A stretch of 64,000 bases of DNA from TMP-7 sp035652975 (GCA_035652975.1 DASRCT010000060.1:16861-80860); one strand, 5' to 3'; counted from the stretch's first letter, positions 8,309 through 18,370 are shown. Made by a program: numbers and translations. The notes: generated by a model not told the origin, from the sequence alone.

Positions 8309-9880
8309 TCATACCTTGAGATCCCAGCCCTTGCGCAGAAACGGCTTGAGAAGTCTGTTAGCTTCCTCGCTGTTGCTGAAGCGCCGCTTATCTGCGTCCC
8401 ACATAAGCTTTCCAGGAACCCGCAAAGCGATCGCGCCCAACGCGAGCCACTCGATGTATTTCGCGGCCACGGCGAAATTCGATACGCCCGGCGCGCCGCC
8501 TTTGCAGGCGCGGATCCAGTCCTGCTGGTGATTCACTCCGCGTAGCAGCATTTGCGGCGGCAGCTTGTAATCCGCCCACCGCGAGGCCGGCAGCAGCCAA
8601 ACGCCCTCGCCTCGGGCTGTCGTCGCCATATAGCCCTTCGACCCCACGAACAGTGCGCCGTTGCCGGGGGCGCGCAGCTTGGGATCCTGAGAAACGCCCG
8701 GAGGCAGACCGCTTGTGCCTCCGGGACCTCCGGGTCTACGGCCGCCGGGCGGAACCGCGCCGCCCTGATTCTGACGTGGAAGCGGCTTCCCATCTACCGT
8801 CAATTGCGTGCTGACCAGCATTGTGCCGTCGCCGCCTTGGACGAACGGCCGGCCTTTCTCAGCGAGGTTGTTCATTGGCGGGAAGAGGCGCTCACCTTCC
8901 TTCATGCCCGGCGGATTCTCGAAATCTCCACGCATGTTCTGGTACGTGTGCACGGTGACCGGCGGCATGTTTCCGCGCGCCGGAAATTCGAAAACGATGT
9001 GCGCGCGCAGCGGCCACACCCACTGATTCTTGCCTTCGACGAACACACACTCCACGCTGCTCGGGCTTGCCTTATCGAGTTGGAGGGCCAGGTGAGCCGG
9101 TCCGAGATTGTGGACCAGCCAGTCGCCCAGCGAGCCGCCCGTGGAAAAGCCGATGAATGCGCGCCATTGATTTGTCATGAGCGGATTAAATGCACGCGGC
9201 GCGGCGCAGCCGAGCCACAGGTCCCAATCGAGCGTAGATGGAACGGGTTTCGCCTCAGGTCCTGTTTCGGGAATATTCGGCTGTCCGCCGTAGATGGCGC
9301 CTGTCCAGGCATGCACTTCCTTGACCTCGCCGATCTCGCCCGACCAGAAGATCTCGCAGGCCGTCTTCGTGCCCTCGTGGCTCCAGCCCTGGTTACCCAT
9401 CTGCGTGGCCACCTTGTACTTCACAGCGGCATCGGCCAGCAGTTGCGCTTCCCATGGCGTGCGCGTTAAGGGCTTTTCGCAATACACATGTTTGCCATGC
9501 TGCATGGCGAGCAGCGCCACAGGCGTGTGCATATGATCGGGCGTGGCAATCATGACCGCGTCGATGTTTTTGCCCTCGGTCTCGAACATCTTGCGGTAGT
9601 CTTTGTACTTCGTTGCGTTCGGGTACTGCGCGAATCCGCGCGCGGAACGCTCTTCGTCGACGTCGCACAGAGCGACGATGTTTTCCGTCGCAGCCGCCCC
9701 CATCAGGATCGCGGGACCGCGCACTCCCACCCCGACCCCAGCGATATTGAGCTTCTCATTGGGCGATTTGTACCCCAATGCGGAAAGAGATGGCGTGCTG
9801 CCGAACCCGCCGGACGGGACCGCACCCGCCAGCAGCGTGCCGAAAAAGAAATGCCGTCTGGGAAACCGATATTCGTTCAT
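8309..9880 (-). CDS. Exported Gfo/Idh/MocA family oxidoreductase
   Basis: 523 residues with a leader containing PRRHFFFGTLLAGAVPSG, a Tat-like signal. The Rossmann segment begins at LNIAGVGVGVRG, and the catalytic-lysine motif YCEKPLTR follows ATPDHMHTPVA. A Gly/Pro-rich insertion (PPGGRRPGGPGG) interrupts the second half, and the C-terminus carries tryptophan-rich segments (WADYKL, VNHQQDWIRAC) seen in the large secreted Gfo/Idh branch common in Acidobacteria and Planctomycetes. Members of that branch act on sugars or glycosides in the periplasm with tightly held NAD; the substrate here is unknown. Shine-Dalgarno AAGGAG lies 10 bp before ATG. It is 34 bp from the upstream esterase gene and in its operon. 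Confidence 0.82.
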   Translation of the reverse strand: MNEYRFPRRHFFFGTLLAGAVPSGGFGSTPSLSALGYKSPNEKLNIAGVGVGVRGPAILMGAAATENIVALCDVDEERSARGFAQYPNATKYKDYRKMFETEGKNIDAVMIATPDHMHTPVALLAMQHGKHVYCEKPLTRTPWEAQLLADAAVKYKVATQMGNQGWSHEGTKTACEIFWSGEIGEVKEVHAWTGAIYGGQPNIPETGPEAKPVPSTLDWDLWLGCAAPRAFNPLMTNQWRAFIGFSTGGSLGDWLVHNLGPAHLALQLDKASPSSVECVFVEGKNQWVWPLRAHIVFEFPARGNMPPVTVHTYQNMRGDFENPPGMKEGERLFPPMNNLAEKGRPFVQGGDGTMLVSTQLTVDGKPLPRQNQGGAVPPGGRRPGGPGGTSGLPPGVSQDPKLRAPGNGALFVGSKGYMATTARGEGVWLLPASRWADYKLPPQMLLRGVNHQQDWIRACKGGAPGVSNFAVAAKYIEWLALGAIALRVPGKLMWDADKRRFSNSEEANRLLKPFLRKGWDLKV

Positions 9881-9914
9881 CGCGTGTCTCCTTGCCAGGT
9901 GAACCGGCCGCTCA

Positions 9915-11135
9915 CTATTTAAACAGACGCGGAGCGAAATCGTTGAGACAACGGCGCCATGTTAACCATTCGTGCGCTGTCCCGGGCGACTCGAAATACA
10001 CATTGTGGATGCCTGCCTTGGTGAGCGCCTCACTGAAGTTCTTAGTCCCGGGACCTTCCTCCGAACCGATGCCAAGAAACAACACCTTCATTTTCTTGTT
10101 GAATGCATTGGCATCGGCGAACACGCCGTTGTTCGAGGTCTTCGGGTCGAAGCCGCCGCGTCCGCCAGTGCTGCCGCTGAAGCCGCCCAGGTAGGCGAAT
10201 TTGTCCAGGTTACCGAGTACGGTCACGAACGATTGCATGCCGCCCATCGAGAGCCCGGCCATGGCCCGGTTCTCACGCCCGGGCGCTGCGCGATAGGTGC
10301 GTTCGATCATCGGTATTAAATCCGTAAGCATCATTTCTGTGAATGTTGCGCCAAAATCTGCCGGAAATGGTGAGCGCGAGGCGCTCGGGGCGCCGCGTCG
10401 GGCGCCGATCGGCGGCGGAACATCCGCCAGGGAGGCGCGGGCGATAATACTCCGGGCCCAATACAATGACGCATCTTCACCAGGCTTGACTGCATTCAGA
10501 TTGTCCATGACGACCAGCATCGGCTTCGCCTTCTTCTCGGCGATCAGGTTGTCCAGAATGAAGTCCACGTGACCCTGCGTATGCCAGCCCTGCTCGTTTT
10601 CGCCCCAGCCATGCAGCAGATACAGAACGGGATACCGCGTGCGCGCATTGGCGTCATAGTCCGGAGGCGTGTACACGTAGCAGCGGCGCCATTTGCCTGT
10701 GACTTTTGAGTAGTACCAGCGCTGACTCACTTGGCCGTGGGGCACGTCCTTTGGTGCATAGTAGGCTGCGTCTGCATCCGGCTCGGGAATCTCGATTCCG
10801 CTGTTGTCCCATCCCGAGCCGAAGAACGTGCGTGTCGCCGGGTCGGCCACAACAGAGCCATCGATGACAATGCTGTAGTAATGGAAGCCGACCACTTGAG
10901 GCGGTATAGTGACCGTCCACAACCCGTCCGGGCCTTTGGTCATATCGTGCACGCCTCCCAATCGCACCTGTACTTTCTGCGCCTCGGGAGCGAATACCCG
11001 GAACGTCACCCTGCGATCGGGATGCACGCACGGGTACGGGGCGCCTGGAATATTGAGCGGCGACGGCTTGCATTGGTCTGGCGCATCTGCCCAACACAGG
11101 CTGCAAGCAATCAGCATCACAACGGCGAATCTCAT
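9915..11135 (-). CDS. Secreted carbohydrate esterase (CE1/esterase-D-like) with N-terminal CBM48-like domain
   Basis: The start at 11135 is set by an AGGAG 6 nt upstream and by the signal peptide MRFAVVMLIACSLCWADA; a longer in-frame opening is ignored. In the 406-residue product, residues 38-125 form an early-set (CBM48-like) domain (VTFRVFAPEAQKVQVRLGG). Residues 150-400 are an alpha/beta hydrolase with LYLLHGWGENEQGW, the nucleophile elbow GLSMGG (S306) and the catalytic histidine in GTAHEW (H388). This order is that of feruloyl/acetyl-xylan esterases of the XynZ/CE1 type, which remove ester side groups from hemicellulose. It follows a GH51 arabinofuranosidase by 94 bp. Substrate choice between feruloyl and acetyl esters is open. 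Confidence 0.82.
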   Translation of the reverse strand: MRFAVVMLIACSLCWADAPDQCKPSPLNIPGAPYPCVHPDRRVTFRVFAPEAQKVQVRLGGVHDMTKGPDGLWTVTIPPQVVGFHYYSIVIDGSVVADPATRTFFGSGWDNSGIEIPEPDADAAYYAPKDVPHGQVSQRWYYSKVTGKWRRCYVYTPPDYDANARTRYPVLYLLHGWGENEQGWHTQGHVDFILDNLIAEKKAKPMLVVMDNLNAVKPGEDASLYWARSIIARASLADVPPPIGARRGAPSASRSPFPADFGATFTEMMLTDLIPMIERTYRAAPGRENRAMAGLSMGGMQSFVTVLGNLDKFAYLGGFSGSTGGRGGFDPKTSNNGVFADANAFNKKMKVLFLGIGSEEGPGTKNFSEALTKAGIHNVYFESPGTAHEWLTWRRCLNDFAPRLFK

Positions 11136-11229
11136 AAGTTCTCCTTTCGTAAGAACAAGACCGGCTTTGCGCTCCCACTCGGCCCACCCGGAAGCGAGCA
11201 ACGGCGCATGTCTTGCCAAAATCTTCACC

Positions 11230-13338
11230 TTAATACCGTTCAAAACGGTAAATGGTGATGCTAATCGGCGCAATCCGCAGATGATCGATCGCCTCTTCGA
11301 CGGGCGCCTCGGTGACTTGCACATCATGAGTGTTCAAGCCGGTTGTTGCGGCCAGGTTCGGACCCGTCATACGCCACATGCGCCCATTCGGCCGAAGCCG
11401 CATGTTTCGCACATCCAGGCCGAGCGTCTGCGCCGATTCGGTCGCGTTCACCACCGCGACCGTGAGCGCCTTCCCGTCTTCGCTCCATGCAGCCACGACA
11501 TCGAGCGGATAGGTCGGGCTGCCGGCGTTCACCTTGGGCTGATCGCCGCCCACGGGATACAAGGGCGCCGGCACGGGCGAATTCCCGTCCACCGGAATCG
11601 CCGAGCTTCCAAAGTGGTCGCGATAGAGTTTGAACAGCAGCCCGGTGGCGCTCAGCGCTGCCTCGGTCGCGTTGTACTCCATCGAGGCCGTCGCCATGGT
11701 GTGGCCGGCCATTTTGATGAGGTCGCAGTGTCGGATCATCTCCTGCAGCACCATCGCGTTCGCCAGGTTGCCTTTCAGCGTGTTACCGGCCCCTGTGTAC
11801 GCCCACTCGTCAATTGCCATCGGGATGCGCCGGGTCTTCAGCGCCGGGATGCGCTCCAGATACTCCTCGTAATACTCGACCTTACCCCTCACGCGGTTCG
11901 CGGGACGGCGCGCCCACTCGACCAGCGGCTCATCGACCTTAACCATGTATTTCGCGCGTTCGAATGGGCCGGGCCGGATGCTGGAAGCGTCAAATCTCTG
12001 CCCCGCATAGGAATAGAAGTGCTCGGACATCACATCGATGTTTTCGAAGCAGTGTGTGAACAGGCCTCCAGTCCAGTCGGCATCGGAACCGAAATCGGGC
12101 GTCAGCTTCCCCGTGATGCGCAAGGATAAGCCATAGATGGTCATCTCCTCCGGAGTAGCGCCAGTCGCCAGCAGCGTAATGGTCGGATCAACTTTGCGCA
12201 TCGCCTTAGCGAACATATTGTGCTTAATGACGTACTGGTTTAGCGCCATATGGCCGAACTGCCATGACCCATACATCTCGTTCCCGATGCCCCACCATTT
12301 GACGTTGTATGGCGCCGGATGACCATTGGAGGCCCGCAATTTGCCCATCGGAGTGTCTGTGGATCCGTTCACGTACTCGACCTCTTGCGCCGCCGAACGA
12401 GCGTCCCCGAACCCGGCGTTCACGCTGATGAAAGCGTCCACTCCGAGCAGTTGGCACAAACTCAGGAACTCATCCGTTCCAACGTCATTGGGTTGCAAGG
12501 CAGACCATACGGGGTCCCACGTTGGCGGTCGCTTGTCAGGATCGCCAATGGCGTCGCGCCAGTCGTGAGCCGAGAGAAAGTTCCCGCCCGGGAAGCGGTA
12601 CATACCGGACCGCTGAGCCTTGAGCAACGCGATCACCTCAGGGCGGAAACCCCGAATATTGTCGGCTGGCATCAGTGAAATCGCCCCAACGTGGAACGAG
12701 CCCCGCCCTTTGCCCGTAATCTCAATCCGGCCGTCGTCCGTGCTTCCCCCAGCCACAAATTTCACCGGATAGGTCGAGTACTTCGGCCCAACTCCAGAAA
12801 TAGCGACGGTCTGCCGTTCACCCGGCCCGTTGCCCCAGACCAAGCTCACGGCGATGCTCACGCCAGGAGCGCCGGACAACACAAGCCGCCCCGTGTACGC
12901 CTTGTTTTTGCGTAGTACGAGTCCTGCTTGCCGTATACCCCTGGGCTCATTGCCGGCCAACGCTATCATTGGGCTATGCTCGCCTACCCAAACCTGCCTG
13001 GTATCCATGGTCACGCTCGAATCGGGGCCGATCGGCGTCCACCGGTTCGGCTGCCGGCCTCGCATCGGCCGCCGTTGCGGTGAAGCGGGTGGAGCTGCGG
13101 CCGTGATCGGATAGTAGAATTTGCGATCGTCGATCATTTCCGCCCAAACGCTCCGGTTGACCAGATCGCCGATGTGCTCGATAAACTGTCCGTAAATATA
13201 CGGCGAAATTGGCGTCGCAGGTTTGCTGCCATCGATGATCGCGATCACCGGGCGGCCCGAACCAGTGTCCGCCCGCACAGCGGGGCCAAATAGCTGGATA
13301 AGGACTATCAGAGTCGCTGGTGACAGGTGCTTCAGCAT
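11230..13338 (-). CDS. Alpha-L-arabinofuranosidase, GH51
   Basis: 702 residues with a signal peptide (LIVLIQLFGPAVRADT). GH51 features are the N-terminal YGQFIEHIGDLVN, the (beta/alpha)8 core, the acid/base glutamate in WWGIGNEMYG (E354), the nucleophile in AIDEWAY (E511), and the C-terminal beta-sandwich. The family removes arabinofuranosyl branches from arabinan, arabinoxylan or arabinogalactan. Length and a carbohydrate-binding-like insertion at about residues 100-230 fit exported bacterial GH51 enzymes. It is the first gene of the leftward operon and diverges from the second TonB receptor across a 382-bp control region. Confidence 0.9.
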   Translation of the reverse strand: MLKHLSPATLIVLIQLFGPAVRADTGSGRPVIAIIDGSKPATPISPYIYGQFIEHIGDLVNRSVWAEMIDDRKFYYPITAAAPPASPQRRPMRGRQPNRWTPIGPDSSVTMDTRQVWVGEHSPMIALAGNEPRGIRQAGLVLRKNKAYTGRLVLSGAPGVSIAVSLVWGNGPGERQTVAISGVGPKYSTYPVKFVAGGSTDDGRIEITGKGRGSFHVGAISLMPADNIRGFRPEVIALLKAQRSGMYRFPGGNFLSAHDWRDAIGDPDKRPPTWDPVWSALQPNDVGTDEFLSLCQLLGVDAFISVNAGFGDARSAAQEVEYVNGSTDTPMGKLRASNGHPAPYNVKWWGIGNEMYGSWQFGHMALNQYVIKHNMFAKAMRKVDPTITLLATGATPEEMTIYGLSLRITGKLTPDFGSDADWTGGLFTHCFENIDVMSEHFYSYAGQRFDASSIRPGPFERAKYMVKVDEPLVEWARRPANRVRGKVEYYEEYLERIPALKTRRIPMAIDEWAYTGAGNTLKGNLANAMVLQEMIRHCDLIKMAGHTMATASMEYNATEAALSATGLLFKLYRDHFGSSAIPVDGNSPVPAPLYPVGGDQPKVNAGSPTYPLDVVAAWSEDGKALTVAVVNATESAQTLGLDVRNMRLRPNGRMWRMTGPNLAATTGLNTHDVQVTEAPVEEAIDHLRIAPISITIYRFERY

Positions 13339-13720
13339 ATTTCTTCGGCGGGACTTGCGGCTCGTGGGCCCGGCGCGCCTTCTCGCGTGACTTCAAATCC
13401 TCGACCGGGCGACGCCCACGGCAGCCTCGCATGTGCAAGCCGATTCTCTGGGCGAGTTCTGCTCCCGCTTGGATCTATGCTATCGCCTGTAATCTTTGAT
13501 CGGCTAGGTTTGGTACGGTGTCCGAGCATCGAATGAACATGCTTTCTTAGACTTACGGTCCTTAGTGGGCGGCGGCAGGGGCCGACTGAACAGCGTTAGA
13601 AACCGTTAACTACAGTCGTCAAACGGTACCATACTAGGCTCCACGACACTCCGATGCTACGCTGCTGCTTACATGCGGCCGCGAACCCGCCGGGTAAGCC
13701 GCAAACTGAGGAGGTCTTAA
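13339..13720. other. Divergent intergenic control region (382 bp)
   Basis: This gap separates the starts of the leftward GH51 operon and the rightward receptor-TPR-sensor operon and holds no convincing gene. It must contain both promoters. The half near the receptor is AT-richer and contains an inverted repeat (listed separately), weak promoter-like hexamers (TTAACT at 13606 and CATACT at 13630, 18 bp apart) and a strong Shine-Dalgarno (GAGGAGG) just before the receptor ATG. No tRNA, repeat or mobile element was seen. Confidence 0.6.
13602..13627. promoter_or_regulatory. Candidate operator: inverted repeat ACCGTT-N14-AACGGT
   Basis: ACCGTT (13602-13607) and AACGGT (13622-13627) form a perfect 6-bp inverted repeat with centres 20 bp apart, two helical turns. 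It overlaps the spacer of the weak promoter-like pair upstream of the receptor at 13721. The site is about 94 bp from the receptor start and 264 bp from the GH51 start, so it could serve one or both operons. It is short, so chance is a real alternative. Confidence 0.35.
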
Positions 13721-16700
13721 ATGAACTCGCAGTCGCTGAGCCGTCTGATCCCGCTCTGGGCCCTCGTAGGCTACGTATTTGCGGCGCTTGCCTGGAGTCA
13801 GGCCATGAACTCAGCAGATGTGACCGGATCCGTTACAGACCCATCCGGGGCCATTATCCCCGGTGTGACAGTCGCCGTCCGAAACATCGACAAAAACATT
13901 GAGCACACGACTGTTACCAACGAATCCGGGCTGTACGATACGGGGCCGCTGATCCCCGGCGACAGCTATCTCCTCACGTTCCGCAAGGATGGGTTCGCAA
14001 GCCTGCAGCGCGGCCCGATGGTGTTGCGCACGGGTGTTACCGGCCTGAATGTACAACTCAGCCTGTTAACGGCCAGTCAGCAAGTAGTGGTGAATGAGTC
14101 TGCACCGCTCCTTGAGACCGCCACATCCGAGATCTCAACCACGCTGCCCACTCAAACGTTAACGCGGCTGCCACAGGTAGGAACGCCTGACTGGCAACAG
14201 TTCATCATACTCCTACCCGGCACAACAGGCACACCGCAAAACGGAAACAACGTCTCAAACCCGGGCATGGGAGGAGTATCGGCCAACGGCAGCATGCCAT
14301 TCTCCAACGCGCTGCTGGACGGGGTATCCATCAATTCACCGATGAGCAACAACGTGATCAACACGCCGATCTTCGACGCCATTGGTGAAGTGAAGGTGAG
14401 CGCGTCCCTTTTCTCCGCGCAATACGGGACCGGCGGGATCCTCTATAACCAGATCAGTAAAGGCGGGACCAACAAGTTCCACGGTATGGGGTATGACTAT
14501 CTCCGGAATACCGCGCTGAATGCCTCGAATTTCCAGTTTGGTCTGAATGTCAGCCGCGCTCCGATCCACTACAACGCTTTCGGCGGAAACATCGGCGGAC
14601 CGATCATGAAAGACCGTGTCTTCTTTTTCTTTGCCGTGGAAAACGTCGTCAATCATGGAGGGTCGAACGTCAACCTTATCACGGTACCTACAGCTGCTAT
14701 GCGGGAGGGCGACTTCACCGGGATGAGCGCCATCTACGACCCCGCCAATCAGACCGTCGATCCGGCGACAGGAGTCGTGACCCGGCAACCGTTTCCCGGC
14801 AACAAGATTCCCACTGAGCGGCTGGATCGAGTAGCCCGCGCTATCCAGGCGCTGTATCCGAGTGCAAACCTGCCCGGAACAGTGGCCAACGGCGTCACGA
14901 CGAATAATTACAACTATGCCCTGCCGAACTCGTCGCCGCTGCGCAAGTATTTCGGGCGGTTTGACGCCGATGTCACTCAGAACAATCGGATAACAGGTTC
15001 AGCAGCCTGGAATGACGCTCCGGGCATCGGCCTGAGCCCTGTGTGCCCGGTCAACTGCGTTCCTCGGGACATATTTAACACCAATAACCAGTTGTCGGAC
15101 TACTGGACGATCAGTCCCAAAACGACAAATGAATTCCGCGTCGGATTTATGGGCGAATACGATATTCTGACGCCGCAAACCTTGGGCCAGGGCTGGCCAG
15201 CCAAACTGGGTCTCCAGTTTGCCAAGGCCGACATCTTCCCAACCATAAACATCAGCGGCATGTACAGTCTTGCACCCGGCGTGAACGCGAATTACAAAGA
15301 AAATCTGTTCGATATCTCCGATCAGGTGACGCTGGTGCGGGGCAGGCACATCCTCCACTTTGGAGGCGAAATGATCATCATGCGCGCCGACTCGACTGCT
15401 TGGGGCAACATCAACGGGGCAACGCTCGGGTTTACGGGCGTCTACACGGCTGCCAGCAATAGCGGGCCGCTCGCATCCACCACGGGCTCGCCGTACGCCG
15501 ACTTCTTGCTGGGCTATGCTAAATCCTGGTCGGCTTCGGTTTCACCGGAGTATGGCGGGCGGCTGAAGAGTCCGGCAGCGTTTGTCCAAGATGATTTTAA
15601 AGTGACCCCAAAGCTCACGTTGAATCTTGGCTTGCGCTGGATGGGAACTACTGGCTGGTCGGAGGTTCACGGCAATGAACGTTCATTCGACCCGACCATC
15701 ATGAACCCTGCCGCCAACAGTCTTGGCGCCATGTGGTTCGCCGTAACGCACACAAATGGCAGAAAGGCGCTGCAAGACTCGCGATGGAACAACTGGTTGC
15801 CGCGGCTCGGCTTTGCGTATCAGCTAAGCAACAAGACTACTGTACGCGGTGGGTTCGGCCTTTACAGCTATCCCTGGAATGTCGATACGTACGCGAGCAA
15901 CGGTTTGGGCAACGCTTTCACAAGCAGCGGCAATCAGACCGATTCGACCAACAACGTTCAACCTGTCGTGATTTTGTCTTCGGACGGAAACACGAATTAC
16001 CAAGGGTCGAAGGGATCCAGCATCAACTCTCTGTACCGGCGCGCTCCGACCACGCCGGAAGCCTACAACGGCCAAGCGGTCGGCTTCACCCAATACCAGC
16101 AGGACATTCCAATGCTGAAATCCTGGAACTTGAGCGTTCAGCGCCAGGTAACCGGAAATATGATGCTCGAGCTGGCGTACGTAGGAAGCCGTGGAACGAA
16201 TCTTCCCTTTCTCACTGACCTCAACCAGGTGCCGGAGGACAAGCTGGGACCGAACGATGCGATGTTCCGTCCGTACCCCTGGTTCCAGAGCATTACGGGC
16301 GTTACGACGCAGAGCGTATCGAACTATCACGGGCTGCAGGCGTCGATCTCGCGCCGGTTCAGCAACGGGCTGACGTTTAACGCGAACTATACCTGGTCCC
16401 ATATGCTGTCCACTCAGGATTCGTCAGGCTGGGGCTCGAAGCAGGGCAACCAACCATACCAGAGGGCCTATGACCCAGCTGCGAACTACGGCAACTCCAA
16501 CTTCGATGTTCGCCATATGTTTAAGTCGTACATTATTTACGATCTGCCCTTTGGTCGCGGCCGGTCGCTCCTGCGGACGAACTCAGTGCTCGATGGCATC
16601 GTCGGCGGCTGGACGCTCTCGAGCACGTTTATCGCACAGACCGGCAATCCATTTACGCCCTATATGCTAGTGAACAACAGCTACAGTTTGTCGTCGAACG

Positions 16701-17047
16701 CTCTTCAGTTTCCTGATGTCGTCGGCGATTGGCATCTTCCGAATCCGTCGATCTCCTCTTGGTTCAACGTCAAGGCCTTTGCGGCGCCCGCTCCCGGGAG
16801 GTTCGGCAATATGGGGCGGAATGTGCTTTTCGGACCGGGTATGTCCATGTTGGGCGCCTCGCTGCTGAAGTCATATGGAATTCGCGAGAACCTGCGACTC
16901 GACATAGCAGCGAATGCGACGAACCTTTTGAATCACCCGTCGTTCGCACAGCCGGATCCGCTGATCGGCCCGGGGCACATCGGAAACATTACGGGAGTGA
17001 CCGTCGGCGGGCGTCAAATCGAGCTTGTAGCCAAAATCCGATTCTGA
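13721..17047 (+). CDS. TonB-dependent receptor with carboxypeptidase-regulatory-like domain (second copy)
   Basis: A 1108-residue outer-membrane receptor. Signal peptide at residues 1-26 (ALVGYVFAALAWSQA), carboxypeptidase-regulatory-like domain at about 30-115 (DVTGSVTDPSGAIIPGVTV), plug with ALLDGVSINSP, then a barrel with repeated NGLTFNANYTWSHML-type strands and a terminal ELVAKIRF. Shine-Dalgarno GAGGAGG precedes the ATG. It is clearly diverged from the receptor at 4889-8200, so not a recent duplicate. It is followed by a TPR protein and a malectin-domain membrane sensor on the same strand; I infer that the three work together in uptake and sensing of a glycan. Confidence 0.88.
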   Translation: MNSQSLSRLIPLWALVGYVFAALAWSQAMNSADVTGSVTDPSGAIIPGVTVAVRNIDKNIEHTTVTNESGLYDTGPLIPGDSYLLTFRKDGFASLQRGPMVLRTGVTGLNVQLSLLTASQQVVVNESAPLLETATSEISTTLPTQTLTRLPQVGTPDWQQFIILLPGTTGTPQNGNNVSNPGMGGVSANGSMPFSNALLDGVSINSPMSNNVINTPIFDAIGEVKVSASLFSAQYGTGGILYNQISKGGTNKFHGMGYDYLRNTALNASNFQFGLNVSRAPIHYNAFGGNIGGPIMKDRVFFFFAVENVVNHGGSNVNLITVPTAAMREGDFTGMSAIYDPANQTVDPATGVVTRQPFPGNKIPTERLDRVARAIQALYPSANLPGTVANGVTTNNYNYALPNSSPLRKYFGRFDADVTQNNRITGSAAWNDAPGIGLSPVCPVNCVPRDIFNTNNQLSDYWTISPKTTNEFRVGFMGEYDILTPQTLGQGWPAKLGLQFAKADIFPTINISGMYSLAPGVNANYKENLFDISDQVTLVRGRHILHFGGEMIIMRADSTAWGNINGATLGFTGVYTAASNSGPLASTTGSPYADFLLGYAKSWSASVSPEYGGRLKSPAAFVQDDFKVTPKLTLNLGLRWMGTTGWSEVHGNERSFDPTIMNPAANSLGAMWFAVTHTNGRKALQDSRWNNWLPRLGFAYQLSNKTTVRGGFGLYSYPWNVDTYASNGLGNAFTSSGNQTDSTNNVQPVVILSSDGNTNYQGSKGSSINSLYRRAPTTPEAYNGQAVGFTQYQQDIPMLKSWNLSVQRQVTGNMMLELAYVGSRGTNLPFLTDLNQVPEDKLGPNDAMFRPYPWFQSITGVTTQSVSNYHGLQASISRRFSNGLTFNANYTWSHMLSTQDSSGWGSKQGNQPYQRAYDPAANYGNSNFDVRHMFKSYIIYDLPFGRGRSLLRTNSVLDGIVGGWTLSSTFIAQTGNPFTPYMLVNNSYSLSSNALQFPDVVGDWHLPNPSISSWFNVKAFAAPAPGRFGNMGRNVLFGPGMSMLGASLLKSYGIRENLRLDIAANATNLLNHPSFAQPDPLIGPGHIGNITGVTVGGRQIELVAKIRF

Positions 17048-17154
17048 CGCTGTGCACGTGCCCGCTCACTCAGCATCGGGGTGGTTCCATCGGGAGGCGA
17101 CATGCCGGTAGGGCTTCTGCTCTCGCCCGGTTACCGTGGTGAGCTTCACGCTGT

Positions 17155-18336
17155 GTGAGAACTATGAAGCTATCCACAATCCTCGGCTCGCCGTCCCGCT
17201 GCATGTTGATCCTCGTCCTCATGCTGCCGCTCTGGGGCGCGCAGGCCGATGGGCGTGTGCAATCGAGAATCGAAGCGTTACAGGAAAAGGTACAGCAAGC
17301 CATCCGGCAGCGGAAACCGCAGCTCGCCATTCCACCACTCCGCGAGATCGTCTCTCTTGCGCCAGACAATGTACCTGCTCTGGGCAACCTGGGCGTGCTG
17401 CTCTATTTCGAAGGCAGCTACGCCGAAGCGATACCGCTCATGCGCAGCGCTCTACAACGGCAGCCCGGTCTGTGGAAAATAGAGGCGCTGTTGGGTATCG
17501 CCGAGAAGCGGACCGGCGATCCTGTACGTGCACAGGATGATCTCGAGCGCGCTTTTTCAAACCTTGACGACGTCAAAGTTAAGCTTGAGGCCGGCCTCGA
17601 GCTGATCGAACTCTATACGGCTTCCTCGCATCTGTTCAAAGCGCTAGCGGTCGTTCTACAGCTCCAGGAGATCGCCCCCGAGGAGGCGCGGGTCCTATTC
17701 GTCGGCTATCATGTCGCGCGCCGGATCATGGATCAGAGTGTGTTGAGCATGATGGTTGTAGCGCCCGATGCGCCTGAGATGCACATGATGATGGGTGGTG
17801 AGCTCTCGCGACAGGGGGACCATGCCGGCACCATCCTTCACTATCGCGAGGCCATTCGCCTCAACCCCAAGCTGCCGGGCGCGCATTTCGAACTGGCCGA
17901 ACAATTGAGGTTGTCTTCCGACCCGCAAGGGAATGCACAGGCCGAAGAACTATACAGGACCGCTCTCCAGTTGAACCCCTATGACGAGCGATCCTGGCGC
18001 CAGCTCGCCGGGATCCTCGCCGCCAGGGGCGAATTGAAGGAAGCCGAGGAGGCTTACCGGAAAGCCCTGGCAATCGAGCCAAGGGACGCCGATGCGAAGA
18101 CCGGACTTGCGGCCGTCTGCCTGTCCGCAGATCGTTCGGCAGAAGCGGTCGCGCTGCTTGAAAGCGCTGTGCAAGATGACCCGACCAATATTGTGGCGCA
18201 TTATCGTCTCAGCTCGCTCTACCGTCGTCCCGGCCGCGTTGCGGACGCGGAACGCGAACTGGAGGCGTTCAAACACTATAAAGCTCTGAAAGACAACCTC
18301 GGCGCCGTCTTCAAACAGCTCTCCGGCGCGCGCTAA
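17155..18336 (+). CDS. Secreted tetratricopeptide-repeat protein associated with the TonB receptor
   Basis: 393 residues from GTG 17155, or 390 from ATG 17164; both give the same signal peptide (CMLILVLMLPLWGAQA). The rest is TPR-type helix pairs: NVPALGNLGVLLYFEGSYAE, then RSALQRQPGLWKIEALLG, and C-terminal units such as AEELYRTALQLNPYDERSW and AEEAYRKALAIEPRDADAK. The middle is a less regular helical stretch (about 110-200). Such proteins usually act as protein-interaction scaffolds in the periplasm; a link to the receptor 107 bp upstream is inferred from position. A decayed homologue lies at 2223-2336 beside the other receptor operon, suggesting the receptor-TPR pairing is ancestral. Confidence 0.78.
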   Translation: MRTMKLSTILGSPSRCMLILVLMLPLWGAQADGRVQSRIEALQEKVQQAIRQRKPQLAIPPLREIVSLAPDNVPALGNLGVLLYFEGSYAEAIPLMRSALQRQPGLWKIEALLGIAEKRTGDPVRAQDDLERAFSNLDDVKVKLEAGLELIELYTASSHLFKALAVVLQLQEIAPEEARVLFVGYHVARRIMDQSVLSMMVVAPDAPEMHMMMGGELSRQGDHAGTILHYREAIRLNPKLPGAHFELAEQLRLSSDPQGNAQAEELYRTALQLNPYDERSWRQLAGILAARGELKEAEEAYRKALAIEPRDADAKTGLAAVCLSADRSAEAVALLESAVQDDPTNIVAHYRLSSLYRRPGRVADAERELEAFKHYKALKDNLGAVFKQLSGAR

Positions 18337-18348
18337 ATGCACTGTGCA

Positions 18349-18370
18349 GACAGCGAAAGATCGCTCTGTC
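18349..18370 (+). terminator. Possible hairpin between TPR gene and sensor gene
   Basis: GACAGCGA (18349-18356) can pair with TCG-CT-CTGTC (18361-18370), leaving loop AAGA and a 2-nt bulge, 13 bp after the TPR stop. No U-tract follows, so it is at best a weak or Rho-assisted terminator, or an RNA-processing or attenuation element lowering expression of the sensor. Confidence 0.28.
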
